64,000 nt of DNA from Ophiobolus disseminans. Its lineage: Eukaryota; Ascomycota; Dothideomycetes; Pleosporales; Phaeosphaeriaceae. A program made the position numbers and the translations under genes. The DNA lies in contig MU006228.1 of NCBI GenBank assembly GCA_010093685.1, positions 789,111-853,110 on the forward strand. Reading direction: 5' to 3'. This document shows, piece by piece, positions 1-11,988 of the stretch (positions are counted from its first letter, which is position 1; the number at the start of each line of letters is the position of its first letter). The notes beneath the pieces are model-generated. The model had not been told where the DNA came from. It did no database searches and was given only the letters and a program-made list of their open reading frames with translations.

Positions 1-71
1 ATTTGACTAAACTCTATCCTTTGTTGCGCCAGGCATCTCGTCGAGTTCCAGCCTACCCAAGCCTTTTCACC

Positions 72-1420
72 ATGACTCTCGCGCGCAACATCATCATCTT
101 CACCGTGACCCTGTCGTTGGTCACGTTTGTAGCTTTCTTCGGCCGTCTACCAGCTTTCAGGTATGAAGTTGCGACCGTATAACCTTTCGTACTAACAGTC
201 GCAGGAACACACCCATCGGCTTCCTGCACCGTCTCCTCATCGAGCACATCCCCTCCGCCCTCCGCAAGCTCGACGTTAAGCTCACAAATGGCCGCATCAC
301 GAGTGGCGGCTCCCGTCTGGGCCACCATCTCATGTACGAGAAGCATCTCGCCGTCGTCATCTTCTTCCTCGGCCTCGTAACCGCATGCGCCCTGCTTTTC
401 CTGCCATCCGTCTGGCATGTCCTTAGATGGCATCATAAGTTGACCGTATGCGTTTTGCTACCGCAGCCATACTTCTTCCTGTACCTCAGCGCCAAGCGGA
501 ACGATCAGACGTACATCAACGCCCTGAACCATGCCGAGCAGATGCGACACTATCCCTATGACAGGGTGCTCTACTATCCTGGAAATGCATGCACGACGTG
601 CAAATTCTTGAAGCCAGCAAGGAGCAAGCACTGCAGTATATGCAAGACATGCGTGTCGAGAATGGACCACCATTGCATATGGGTCAACAACTGTCTCGGA
701 CGCGGCAACTACAAGTGGTTCCTAGCCCTGCTGCTCTCGACGACCATCTTGATCGCATACGGAGCCTACCTAGCATACACATCCCTAACACCCATGGCGG
801 CGAAGCACTATGCGAAATACGCGCGCTGGTACACATACCATCCAAGTCCCGGATCAGACCCCTTGAGCTGGGCTACACGGTTCGAAGTCAAGGGCCACAA
901 CACCCTCAATTACATAAGCATCTACCTCGACGTAGGCGGCTTCCGCGCCTCTGGCGTTGGTCTTCTCGCGCTCCTCACATGGCCGCTTCCTTTCGGCTTA
1001 CTAGCCTACCACATCTACCTCATCTGGGCAGGCATGACCACCAACGAGAGCGGCAAATGGGCAGATTGGCGCGACGACATGGCAGAGGGCGTTGTGTTCC
1101 TGGGCCACAGACGGGAAGACACAATGCGCGAGAACAAATTCTTTCCTCAGCCATCAGATCACTCGTCGTCTTCGAGCTCACCATTCCCAACACCTCCTGA
1201 AACCCCGCCGGAGGATGAAGAGCCGCACACGACTTGGCCCCTCGAAAGCAGACACATCCTCATACGCACACCGAGCGGTCAGCCACCTCGTACGCTGCCG
1301 TCGCGTATACGGGGCGTTGCGAAGGAGGATAGCTTTGAGCGTGTGTGGAGTCTGGCTGCGGTGGAGAATGTGTATGATTTGGGCTTCTGGGATAACTTGC
1401 GCGAAGCGTTGCTGAATTAG
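72..1420 (+). CDS. swf1: Palmitoyltransferase SWF1 (DHHC family), 434 aa, two exons
   Basis: A DHHC-type S-acyltransferase, which attaches palmitate to cysteines of membrane proteins; SWF1 acts in the ER/Golgi on SNAREs and other single-pass proteins (family knowledge). Exons are 72..160 and 205..1420; the 44-bp intron has GTATGA, a CTAAC branch site and CAG, and the join keeps frame. The protein opens with a hydrophobic segment (MTLARNIIIFTVTLSL). Two more hydrophobic segments follow at about 80-115. The cysteine-rich domain carries CTTCKFLKPARSKHC and the catalytic DHHCIWVNNCLGRGNY. Two further membrane segments follow (around WFLALLLSTTILIAYGAYL and GVGLLALLTWPLPFGLLAYH), then a Ser/Pro-rich tail. 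The ATG at 72 gives a natural signal anchor; the later Met at 332 would remove the first membrane segment. SWF1 rather than another DHHC enzyme is inferred from length and membrane layout. Confidence 0.88.
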
Positions 1421-1699
1421 AATATCAACCTACAATCAAACCATCCCTCTTTTATGCTATTTACATAATTCCGCGAGGCTGATGTCTGAACACTCCCCTG
1501 CGACCTCGAGAAACCTGTTGAAATCGCTGAAGCTGGGGTTGTGACGTCATACCTTACCTGCAACACCAACCCAACTCAATACCATAAACACGAAATATTC
1601 TACTCCGCGGACCTCGACATTCTTACACTAGCTTGTTTGACATCTTTGAATACTGCATATTCAAGATCATCCATCCCATCCGCAGAAACGACTCCAAAT

Positions 1700-2338
1700 A
1701 TGTCCCACCAACTCTCCAAAACAGAAGCATCGAAAAACCAAGTCCAGCACTCGTCCCAAAGCGCGCGCGACGTCGAGACGCAGGAACATCATGCTAGTGC
1801 GAACGCATCTGTGTGTGCTTCTCTTTCCTTCCCCTATTTCTTTCCTGATGCGTCTTCCATCCTTTCCTGCGTACCGTTCTCCACGGTCGTGGCTAACGCA
1901 ACCCCAGGCGGGTCTGAACTTGAATCTATTCGGCGCTCTCTCCGGCGCCTTCTCCTCAAAGTCCAAGAAAACAACGCACGAGAACGCAGATGGAAGTAAA
2001 GAGACTGTGGAAGATAAACACGACCAAGGTATGTTTTAAATCACTTCGTTTTCTGTCCCAAGGACTATTCATCATTCATCTTGGTGCTGCTGTTATAATC
2101 GAGGACTCGTAACCCCGACGCCTCTCAACTCTGAAACCCACTACTTCACAACTCGCAAGCTGACGCTCGCCCAGCTGCAGCCAACGCCGCTGCCCGCGGC
2201 CAAGGCGCTGCGTACGCCCAGGCTGGCGCGCAGGAACATAGTTTGAAAGCGAAGGAAAGGGGCGTGGTGCAGGAGGCGGGGCAGGCGAAGCGTGTGGAGG
2301 GGAAGAAGGTGGTGGATCATTTGGGGTTGGACGGGTAG
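1700..2338 (+). CDS. Small hydrophilic Ala/Gly/Lys-rich protein, 136 aa, three exons, function unknown
   Basis: I do not recognise the family. A three-exon model keeps frame throughout: 1700..1810, 1908..2028 and 2160..2338. Intron 1 ends in ACGCAACCCCAG with a CTAAC branch site just upstream. Intron 2 starts GTATGT and ends in CAAG, a less usual acceptor, so that junction is the weakest point. The middle exon encodes AGLNLNLFGALSGAF followed by SSKSKKTT. The last exon is Ala/Gln/Lys-rich with AANAAARGQGAAYAQAG and ends KKVVDHLGLDG. No signal peptide or membrane segment is visible. The composition resembles small stress-type or intrinsically disordered proteins, but that is only an impression. 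It sits between SWF1 on the same strand and MED13 on the opposite strand, convergent with the latter. Confidence 0.6.
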
Positions 2339-2541
2339 TGTAATGTAGTGTGATGGGGTGGATGAATGGAAGAGTAATGGAAGTTGCGATCCGCGTTCAG
2401 ATGAAATTATATGTGAAATGCTAGATTCTGAACGCCAAACCAGATCGAACCCAGTAAATACCTAGAAGACAGATCCAAAAACGCCAAATATATCCCCTAA
2501 ATATCCCAACATCTTCCTTCTCTCAAATGAACCACGATTCT

Positions 2542-5500
2542 TCACATCCCACCCGTAACCCTACCCAACCCCTCAACCCCCCTCATAGCAGCAACAACAT
2601 GCCATGGCAGCGTCCCATGCCTGGTACCCCTCATACCCCTCAACTTCGCCAACAGCCCCAAGCCACGAAACTGCGCTAACACCTCCTTGAGCAGATTCTC
2701 AGCCGTGGCACGCGTCTGCACCGTAGGCGTCCACATCAAACTCGTCGTGCTGCGTTCCTGCGTCGGACTGGGGCCAGGACTCGCGCCGCCTGGACTCACG
2801 CCATCACTTGCGGGTGGAAAGGGCGACGTAGCAGCGCGCGTGGAGCCGACGGCGCCGATCCAGAGAATGTTTACTGCGATGGCTATGGGGCCCTGTTCGG
2901 GGTCGGGGATGGGGTGGTGGATGGAGTTGCTAGTGGCGTGCGTTTCGCCGCGTTTGACGAGGAGTCCGCTGATGAGGGCGGGGCTGAATTGGTTCGTTGA
3001 ATTTGAGTTGTGGAGACGGTGCGCGAGGATGATGCCCCATGTTTCGTCTGTTACGTCGATGAGGCGGGCGTCGGGGTCGGCGGAGAGGTCGGGTGCCGAG
3101 TCGGCGGAGGGCGTGGCGGCTGGGGTGAGGCCGATGGAGGGGTCGGGAGAGACACCTGGTTGGGGGGTGGAGTCGGGTGTGGTTGCGGATGTGCTGTTTG
3201 TGGCTGCTGGCGAGGATGGTATAAATTTGTATGGCGAGTCTTCGACGACTGTGAGGAGAGTTAGGAAGAGGTTGACCTGGGTTGGGCAGGTGATTAGAAG
3301 GACCCAAGTCTCCAACTCTTCCCTATCCATGGATCCAAATTTAGTGATGCAAACACGCCATTGGACCCGTCGCGAATGGAGGATTTCAATAGTGGTCTGC
3401 CAAATCTCTTTGGCGACTTCGCTGAAAACACGTGTGCCAAGATGATACGAAACCACTGCTTGCGACTTTCCGCAACTGTCAGTCCAAGCTGCCGTGACCC
3501 AGGTACCATCAAGACTCATAGCATAAGCGAGATGCATGTACGAATTCTCACGCAGCAGGTCTTGTGGTGGCTCCGACAATAGTTTGAACTGAATGTTCCT
3601 GGGCAAGCTTTCCTCGAGCTGAAATGCAGGCGCTTTGTATATGCTCAAGGGCGTCTTGTCCGTACTTGCGGCGCTAGGTGGACATCGGTCGTATACCTCA
3701 CGCGCGAGATGAACGTAGGTGCTCGGATCTAGTATGACGGGAACGTCGAAAGAGGCGAGATATCTGATGGGTAAAATCTGGAGTACCAAATCGGGGTTTT
3801 GAGTTGTGTCCATTCGTCTTGGTGCTTGAACATATGTCTGAAAAAGTAGCCAGAATGCAGAGCAGAGCTCCCAAAGCGCTGTAGGATTTCCGAACGGGTC
3901 CACCATGTAAATGACGAAAGCGTCGATCTTCATGTCTTGTTGCTCCTGAATTTGAGCATACTGCATAGCGAGCAATTTACCCAGCTGTACGCAGGTCTCT
4001 TTAAGTGCTTTGAATGCATCTTTCGGAGATGTCTGCGAAGGCACCTTGCAAGGTACGAGACCACCCTCGAAGTCTGCCAAGCTATCCACACGAGCATGCG
4101 TACCGAGCTTGCAGGTATCATATGCAAGCTGAAGATTGAGCATGAAACGCTCTAGAACCGGCCTCAGCGACTCGCTGTGCGGATAGATGCAAAAGGCCAC
4201 AACATTCTTTGGGGCGCTAACGGGGTGTAGTCCGAGAGGCTCCCAGAATGCTATGGATGGTGGCAACAGATCCCAGTGCGTCTCCGCACGTCGAACGCGG
4301 ACGAAAGGTGAGGTCATTTGGTACATGTGATTGCTGGGAACCGCGCTGCTTTCATTTGGTTTCCTCGGCTGGGGTCTTTGTTGCCCTTTTGCTTGAGCTG
4401 AGAGGTCGGGGAAGACATCGTGGATTGCAACCAGAGCTGAAGCACTGCAGTCTGTAGCCTTTGGAAAGATGTGCTTCAGAATGGAATGCCACCGTGTCTC
4501 GGCAGATGATGCGTCATTCATTGCTGCTGGCAGTTCGTCTTCTCCGAGTAGATCGAGGGTTGCCGAGATGATCTGGTCGGTAACAATCTGGGTTATCGCG
4601 ATGCTGTCTTTGCCGTTCAAGGGCTTCTCGTCTGATATGTCTATGGATAGATCAGGTTGAGACGTCGGCGTGTCTGGCATCTGTATGTTGGGAGGAGGCA
4701 ACACTGGCACAGCATACCGAGCGCCGCCCACAGGTCGCTCTGTGGGAGAAGGAAGGCTTAGCATGGGCCAATCCCAAGAATTTGGTTCGAAGAGGGCGAG
4801 CGAGGCTTCGTCGAGTTGCAACCCACTGAAATCCTGCCATTCGCCGCCAAACGAGTCAGCGAACGAGGTGACTGAGAGGGGTGTACCATGACCTTCAGTA
4901 GGCAACTTCCGTTTGGTGGGTATGATAAGTCGGCCAAGAAATGGCGGTAATTTGACCTCAGTCACATCCTCGGTTTCTTCTTCAGATACCTCTGTTATAT
5001 CGCTCTCTCCATCTGACTCGGAGTCGTCGCTAAACGAACGAGCCAAGGCTGTCACATCAGGCAGTGTGGGCACTGATGCTACCCCAATGGCATAGCGCAG
5101 CTTTGTGAGAAGAGGAACGTCTCGTAAGCTCTTGGTCCGTGTGGGAACCGTAGAGCTCGGACTGCACTCTCTTTTTGGGTCAGTCTCGAGATGGGTAGCA
5201 AAACGTCCTTCTTGGTATTTCGCATCAACAAGGCTCAATCTTCGGCTGAAGTCCAGAGAATGAAATGAGCTACCATCATGATCATGTGAGGTTGGCGTTT
5301 GAAGCTTCCTAGAGAGCGCTTTGGGTGGAGACGGTCGTAGTGTCTTCGCTATGGCAGTTGGACTGAGTGGTGGGGTGGGATCCTCGACTCGAGGATTGCT
5401 GTTTGGTGCCAGAACATAGTCTGGTTGGGATGCCGGTGTTTCGGCCTCGAAGTGAGTAGGCTGCGCAACCGTCTTTTGTGGTGGCTCGTATTTGACATCT

Positions 5501-7524
5501 TGCATGTCCTCGTCGTTTGGCTGGGTGGGCGTGGCAAGGGCATTCTCTAACGCGACCAACGGATCAGAACTCTCGTCCTTAATTATGTGTTCTGGGGCAA
5601 CTATTGCTTCAGCGTCCCGACCATGTTTGGCATGATTTTCCGCATTGCTTCGTGGAAGGGCCGGAGCGTCGGCCATATCTACATCGTCTTCATCAGGGCC
5701 GTCGAAAAAGTCAAAATCTGCCTCGTTGACTCCATTGCCGCCATAACCTTCTCCGTCGATGTCCTCGAACAGATCATCATCCTCACCATCACCAGATGTT
5801 GGGAAGGGATCCATAGTGGCAGGAAACGCGGGTGACGTGGATGGATGTTGCTGATCGTCCATTTGAGGGTGATCTTGAGGCGCCGACAAGTTGATAGCAG
5901 GGTTAGTACCTCCGGGGACCAGAACTACGTTCGAAGTGGCGCCAGAAACACTTGGTGTATCGGTTGAGGAAAGGCCTGGTCCAGGGGCAATACCATCAGG
6001 AGGCGTTGGGTAGACACCACCGACAGCCTGAAGGTCGCCGTATACGCCAGCTCGAGCATTGAAGGGCGACGATGCGAGCAAGCCGGATGGCTCGTCTTTG
6101 CGACGCATCGCATCTTCTTCCACTTTCTTGGCCTTTCGTCGAGCTTCCACTGTCTTGTCCCGCTCGACCTTACCGGCGAACCATTCTTGTGCTACATCTA
6201 GAGGGTCTTTGAATCCGATCGACGTTGGCGTCTCGAACCATCTGAGGTCACTCAAGGAACGCCGAGGTCTGGATTCTCCATGGGACACGATCCTTAGAGC
6301 ACTGGCTGGCTCAGACTGACGGTAATAGCAAAGCACTCGAGGCCACAGTGTATCGCGATCTAGGGTCGCAGAGATAGGACTAGCCACTGGAACTTGCGTC
6401 GACTGTGCAATTCGAATTCGAACCCAAGAAGTTCTATCGGCCAAATTGGGGAGGGAATATCCTCTCCAGTGCAGCCAGCGTTCCACAGTTGCCTTCCACT
6501 TCTCAACGCTTTGCTCCAGAGCGCTCGTCTTTGCCCTTTTCCTTGGTGCCCTCCGGTTCAGATCCTCTGTAGCAAGGTCCAAAGGATCCTCGAAGCTTGA
6601 GATTCTGGCCAGCATGCCGTTCGGAGCAACTCGTATGCATTTGCCGATAAACTGCGGTTCATCGTCGGGGGAAATAGCGTCCAAAGATCGTAGTGTCCGA
6701 GTGCGCACTGTGTTGGTAGATATGACTAGTGTACCAGCACTGATCCAGTGGACGCTTATGCTGGTGAGCCAGTGGAGATCATCGGGTACTATGGCTCCAG
6801 CATGACCAACCTCTTGCTGCACTGCAGGCTTCGAGACAAAGGTGCGATAGTTTAAGGCGACGGCTTTGCAATTCTTGACTAGAAAGTACGAGATCAGGGC
6901 AGTGATAGACGTTGCAAACAGCTCATATACTGTAAAGCAATCTAGCGCCTGGTGTTGTTCAGTAGCGCCAGCCTGATTGTGACCTTGCACGAATCTTGCA
7001 CCCGCACCATGGATGCCCTTCTGAGGCCCCGCGCTCGCAGATGAGGTGGCAGCATGTGTGAAAGTTTGGGGATTCCCCGGTCGCATCGGCGGACGCGCCA
7101 TTTCAGAGGCTTTCATGAAGCCTCTTTGTTCACCTATCCACGGTCAGTGAGAGTTGACGCTAATGGGTGAACGCACATACGGTGCAAGCGATAGCCCTCA
7201 AGCGCCGGCAACTCCATGGTGTCTTGCCCAACCATCTCGACAGTGATAGGCTCAAAATGCCACAACCATGGTCGAGACGCATCTTGCGTAACCAGATTCC
7301 TGCCTTGTCGCAGCTCTGCTTCGGCGGCGTGTACATCGTCGGACGTGCCCCAGTCGCGGGATCGCGGTGGATTTTGGTCAGTGTCGCGCGTTATTGAGAA
7401 GGCTTGGTATGCGATGGCTTCGTACTCTCCCTGGGCGTTGTCAGTACTGTTTTCCTGGACGATGGTCGGGGCTGAAGCGTACAATAGCTTGCGCATTAGT
7501 GCTGCAAGTTTTGAGAAATTCCAT
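2542..7524 (-). CDS. med13: Mediator subunit 13 (SSN2/SRB9), 1627 aa, three exons
   Basis: MED13 belongs to the Mediator CDK8 kinase module, which regulates RNA polymerase II (family knowledge). The N-terminus is spliced: exon 1 7524..7483 (MEFLKTCSTNAQAI), intron 7482..7431 (GTACGC, branch ACTGAC, CAG), exon 2 7430..7181 (EYEAIAYQAFSITR), intron 7180..7134 (GTATGT..TAG), exon 3 7133..2542. Phases match at both joins. Family-type stretches include FEPITVEMVGQ, WLTSISVHWISAGTLVIS, a basic segment RRAPRKRAKTS, and WKATVERWLHWRGYSLPN in the N-terminal domain. A long acidic and Ser/Pro-rich linker follows, then a conserved C-terminal domain with APRRMDTTQNPDLVLQILPI and the end LPWHVVAAMRGVEGL. 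It shares an upstream region with ENP2. Confidence 0.9.
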
Positions 7525-8242
7525 TAGAGATACGATGCCCGCTATGGAACATGCAGATGATATCCGCGTCGTATGTGCACTCCCAGTGTTGCGCTGTAGA
7601 CCTTCATCAACTCCACGATTGCCTAACCTTCGCGTGTATGGGTGTGTTATGGCGAACTGGCAGCTGTCATGCAGGCGTATGTGTCGAGGAAGGCTAGTGT
7701 GGTCGCATAGTCGGTTCGCGTGGTTTGCTGATGAAGCATGGTTGCCGCTGCCCGAACTGGTCGGAGTGCGGGAAGCGTGGAGGTCTCACGAACGTCCCAG
7801 CACGTGTTGCACGTGTGCGGCGGAAAGGGGGGCTGGTCACGGGATAGTCGGAGTCGCGTCTGCCTCGAGCTGCCATTCAAACCGGGGACTAGGCGGTGCA
7901 AGCGATTCGACAACCCGCGCGAGGCTCGAAGTTTGCCGTGGTGAAGGTTGACGAACGACATCGCGTCCGGCCCGGCTGGCTAGGGCTCTAGGGCGCTAGC
8001 GGACCAGTGACTTCGGGACCCACCCTGCATGACGAACCGTGCACCGACCATCTTGCCGGAACTTTTTTGAAGTCGATCCAAGGTGCTGCAACTTTGCGAT
8101 GCGCTCCCACATCCCAACACAACACAGCTGTCTGGATGTTCCCGTAAGATTAGGATCTGTTACCTCGAAGCACCGAACTTTGTGAGCATAGACTGGGCAT
8201 AATCAAGATAGGATAGTCGAACCTGGTGCAGGGCCCGCCACG
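7525..8242. promoter_or_regulatory. Divergent promoter region of MED13 and ENP2 with two E-boxes
   Basis: This 718-bp interval separates the start codons of two divergent genes and has no convincing coding content; the open frames here look like chance GC-rich frames. Two copies of CACGTG lie at 7801-7806 and 7810-7815, 9 bp apart. CACGTG is the consensus of bHLH factors such as CBF1/PHO4. The sites are about 280 bp from the MED13 start and 430 bp from the ENP2 start. Function is inferred from motif and position only. Confidence 0.45.
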
Positions 8243-10534
8243 ATGAAGATCTCGAATTCTGCGGTGCCGGTTTACACGATTTCGGGAAGTGAAGCAAGAC
8301 CTCTACCAGAGTGGCTCATACGACAGAGAAAACGGTTGGTTACTCTGCAGCAAGGTCTTTTAGACCACTTATCATACTTCAATCTCTAACAACTTGAAGG
8401 AGTTTAAAGAATGACCCCGAGTTCGCCAACCGAGTAGAACTGCTCCAGGATTTCGACTTCGAAGAGGCCAGCCAGTGCGTGCGCGTCAGCGAGGATGGCG
8501 ACTGGGTCATGTCCACGGGCACCTACAAGGTGGGTTCTTGCGACAATCGGGGTTATACACCAAACTAACATCCTCCAGCCCCAAATCCATGTCCATTACC
8601 TCCCACACCTGTCGCTCTCGTTTGCGCGCCACACAAATACCCTCAACGAGACATTCCGACTGCTCTCGAGCGACTACACCAAGAGCATCCACCTCCAATC
8701 CGACCGAGTCATCGAATTCCACACAGGCGGCGGCCTACACTACTCGACGCGCATACCCCGCTACGGCAGAGACCTCATATACGATCGGCGCTCGGCAGAA
8801 TGCCTTGTACCGTCCGTTGGCGTGAATGCAGAAGGGCTTGGAGAAGCATACAGGCTAAATCTCGAGGTTGGGCGGTTTATGCGTAGTTACGAGATTGATG
8901 TAGGTGGCGATAATCTCGCGGTAGACGGGGGTGGAACATTACAGGGCGGCATCGACGCGGGCGCGGTCAACACTGGCGCAATCGCAGAAGACAGCCACAA
9001 CCTCCTTGCATTCGGAACATCATTAGGCACAGTCGAGTTCTGGGACTCGCGATCGCGAAACAGGGTTGGTATACTGTCTGCGCCACAAGACTCCTTCGAG
9101 GGACGAGCCGAGATCAGCGCCTTGACCTACCATCGGTCTGGGCTGGAACTTGCAGTCGGAAATTCAAACGGACTGGTGCATCTCTACGACCTGCGATCAC
9201 CGCAGCCTCTCTTGAAGAAGGACCAAGGATACGGGTTTCCCATCAAGAACATCATATACCTCGAGTCAAACACATCAACACGAGCACAAACTACCGAGCC
9301 GAAGATCTTGACCGCCGACAAGCGCATCATCAAAATATGGAATCCTCAGGATGGAGCTTCCTGGACGTCAATCGAGCCTGCGGTCGACCTGAACCACGTG
9401 GAATGGTGCAAGGACAGCGGCATGCTCCTCACCGCGAACGAAGGAAAGCAACAGCATTCATTTTTCATTCCCCAACTCGGACCCGCGCCGCGATGGTGTG
9501 CCTTCCTCGACAACATCGTCGAAGAAATGGCGGAGGACCCTAACGACCCCAACGCATTTGGACGAAGTTCCGCAGGCGAAGTCTATGACAACTTCAAGTT
9601 CCTGACAATGCCGCAACTCCAGCAACTCAACCTGGACCACCTGGTTGGAACAACGAGTCTACTGAGACCGTACATGCACGGTTACTTTGTGGCCCAAAAA
9701 CTCTACGAAGAAGCACGCATGATCTCCAATCCCGACCTCTGGCAAGAACAGCGTGCGAAAAGCGTGGCCGAGAAGATCAACAAGGAGCGGGAATCCCGCA
9801 TTCGCGGCAACAAGAAAGTCGCCGTCAAAGTCAACCGCAAACTCGCGGAAAAGATCCTCGAGAAGCAGGAGAAGGAAGACCGAAGGCGTGCAAAACGCGT
9901 GCTCAAAAAGGGCGGCGACGACGACATGCTCGCAACAGAAACCACAGCCCCCATCGAAGGCAAGCCAGAAGAAGGCATCCTCGCCGACCCCCGTTTCGCC
10001 AAACTCTTCCAGGACGAAGACTTCGAAGTTGACGAGCAAAGCCACGAGTTCCAAGCCATCAACCCCAGCACAAAAATCCCCAAGGGCCTCACAGCCGCCG
10101 AGCAAGAGGAGCTTGAAGATCACAAAAACTCGTCCGACGACTCGTCCTCGTCTGATTCTGATACTGAAATCGCACGGCCCGTTAAGAAGAAAGAGTCTAA
10201 GGATAAACAAGACAAATCCCGCATCTCAACCTCCTCCTACGCCAAAGCCGGTCACCGCTCCCAACGCCCCGGACCAGATATGCTCGTCTCGTCCAGCGGG
10301 GCGCGCAAAGCAGGGCCCACGCGCGACAAGTCGTTCGGCGCGCGCGTATCCAAACTCAAGGACCGCGCTCCGGCGTCGAAGAGCAGCACGACGGTCGTCG
10401 GGGAGCGCGAGATTACGTTTGCGCCCGAGAAGAAGGTGCGCAAGAGGGCTGAGGGCGGGGATGGCATGCGACATGATCGGACGAAGGATAAGGGGCGCAG
10501 GAGCGCGAGTGGGAACGCGTTTCGGGGGATGTAA
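8243..10534 (+). CDS. enp2: Ribosome biogenesis protein ENP2/NOL10, 725 aa, three exons
   Basis: ENP2 (NOL10) is a nucleolar WD-repeat protein needed for 18S rRNA processing and 40S assembly (family knowledge). Exons are 8243..8334, 8400..8529 and 8579..10534; both introns have GT..AG ends and join in phase, restoring PEWLIRQRKR-SLKNDPEFANRV and GDWVMSTGTYK-PQIHVHYLPH. The first 400 residues are WD-repeat-like, with SHNLLAFGTSLGTVEFWD and ELAVGNSNGLVHLYDLRSP. The family-type DNFKFLTMPQLQQLNLDHLVG follows, then a charged, lysine-rich coiled tail (EKILEKQEKEDRRRAKR) with NUC153-like DPRFAKLFQDEDFEVDE and a basic nuclear-localisation-like C-terminus. The start at 8243 is preferred over the 8495 frame because it supplies the conserved N-terminal segment. 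Confidence 0.9.
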
Positions 10535-11288
10535 AAGTATGAATAGTGGATTTGTGGGGAGTTGGGATTGAGGAGCATGTGTAGTGGTGTCGATGGATAT
10601 ATGGAACGAATTGATACCCTTTGATCAAGCCATTCACTTGTTCACATGTGTCCTATATTCGCTTTACACATATGCTCTTCCCAACAACTATTTCAGATAC
10701 ATCCATTCTTCCCCTTTCTCGCTCCCAGAACCAAACGTTTCAACGGCGGGTATTCGCCCAGGGATGCTCCAATGCTGGACATGTACGCGTAGCCCAGCCA
10801 AATCGTCTCATCGCCTCACTCTAATGTGTCCGGGCGGGGAACGTAGTGCATTTGGCGGGGCGTAGAATATACATTGAGGTGTGGGATCTCAAAGCATCAA
10901 GTGCCTTGAGGGAGTTTGTCTTGACGGGCTGTTTTGCTGCAGTGGTTGCGTTTTGTTTGAGTGTGGTTGAGTGAGTTGCTGAGACTGGGACGGTTGTGCT
11001 GAAGAACTCGAGTGAATGAGTCGAGACAGGTAGTTCTCGAAGGAGCGTTGTGGTGTGAAGAAGTAAATTTGCGATCTAAGCCGAGCCCTAGCCATGGCTC
11101 AATATAAAGCGCCCAAAACCAAGCTTACGCCTGATGTATAATATATGTCCCTCCATGTATAAACCCCAACATGCCATGTTCCTCTCATGCCGTGCTTATA
11201 TCCGTCCTCTGTGTTGAACTCATGATCGCTGTGTTCGGGAAGCTTGTGGCTCAGACTTCACATGGTCAGATCTCAGATCCAGGTGCGC
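10535..11288. other. Intergenic interval between convergent ENP2 and cytochrome b5, with one weak coding candidate
   Basis: No recognised gene. On the minus strand, roughly 11075 down to a TAG at 10821, one frame stays open. It reads LRELPVSTHSLEFFSTTV and later TTAAKQPVKTNSLKALDALR and ends MYILRPAKCTTFPARTH. It lacks a good in-frame start unless spliced. A different minus frame from 11095 (MARARLRSQIYFFTPQRSF) is open upstream, but I could not find an intron joining the two. It could be a small spliced gene or the 3' UTR of a neighbour. Confidence 0.25.
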
Positions 11289-11988
11289 TCAGATGCTAAC
11301 CTCCTGCTGCTGAGACTGACCTAGGAACTTGTAGGCGCCAAAAGCAAGGGCTCCGCCGAGGAGGATGATAGCGTAGAGTCCGACGCCCATGGACGCGCCA
11401 TCCGAGGTCGTAGCCGTAGCGCCGGATTGCGCGTAGCTCTTTGGCTTTGGGTCAGATGCCTATTTTCGCTAGTTAGCCCGTGCCCAAATTTCATATGAGC
11501 TGCCGAATGCATTTCCCGACATCGAGCAAGGCGGCGGAACGGTTCCGAGAAATCTCCACGGCCGAGGCTGATGCCTGCGGAGAATGCCACAGTGCGCGGG
11601 ATGTGTACGGGGATATTTGGGGGAGGGGGACGGTACCGAGCGCTTCAATGTTCCGACGAGCAGGCCGTCGAGGATCTCGCGCGCTTCGTCGGAGTGGCCG
11701 ACGTCTTCGAATGCTTCTGTTGAGTCCTGACCGCCGACGTCGAGGAGAACTTCCTCACCACCTCTGCAGTATCATGTCAGCGTCTGCCATGCTGTTGCGC
11801 CGACGATGCCAATGGTGGGGGTTTCGCATATCTTGCGAGACAGATATCGTGCGCAATAGGAGAGCAACGTACGGGTGCTCGTCGACGAAGCTCGACGCGT
11901 CGTAGACCTTGTCGTGCACCACAATGTACAGGTCCTTCTTGGTGGTGTGCTCCGAGACGTCGGAGTAGGTGAATTCCTTGTCGGCCAT
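11289..11988 (-). CDS. cyb5: Cytochrome b5, tail-anchored, 137 aa, three exons
   Basis: Microsomal cytochrome b5 passes electrons to fatty-acid desaturases, sterol enzymes and P450s at the ER (family knowledge). Exons are 11988..11873, 11763..11637 and 11459..11289, with introns of 109 and 177 bp; phases match. The heme domain begins with EFTYSDVSEHTTKKDLYIVV. The first intron splits the axial-histidine motif DEHPGGEEVLLDVGG (His38). The second axial His lies in FEDVGHSDEAREIL, followed by GLLVGTLKR. The third exon encodes a linker and a single C-terminal membrane anchor (VGLYAIILLGGALAFGAYKF) with a short polar tail, typical of tail-anchored ER cytochrome b5. An inverted CCAAT box (ATTGG, near 12240) lies about 250 bp upstream of the start. 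Confidence 0.93.

Noticed and set aside
450..470. A possible 21-bp intron (GTATGC..CAG) in SWF1
   Set aside because: Far too short for a fungal intron, and the continuous frame gives sensible hydrophobic sequence.
2687..3445. A 252-codon plus-strand frame inside MED13
   Set aside because: Antisense shadow of a conserved region; composition driven by the opposite frame.
9659..10210. Minus-strand 183-codon frame over ENP2
   Set aside because: Mirror of the Lys/Glu-rich ENP2 tail; Phe/Leu-rich antisense artefact.
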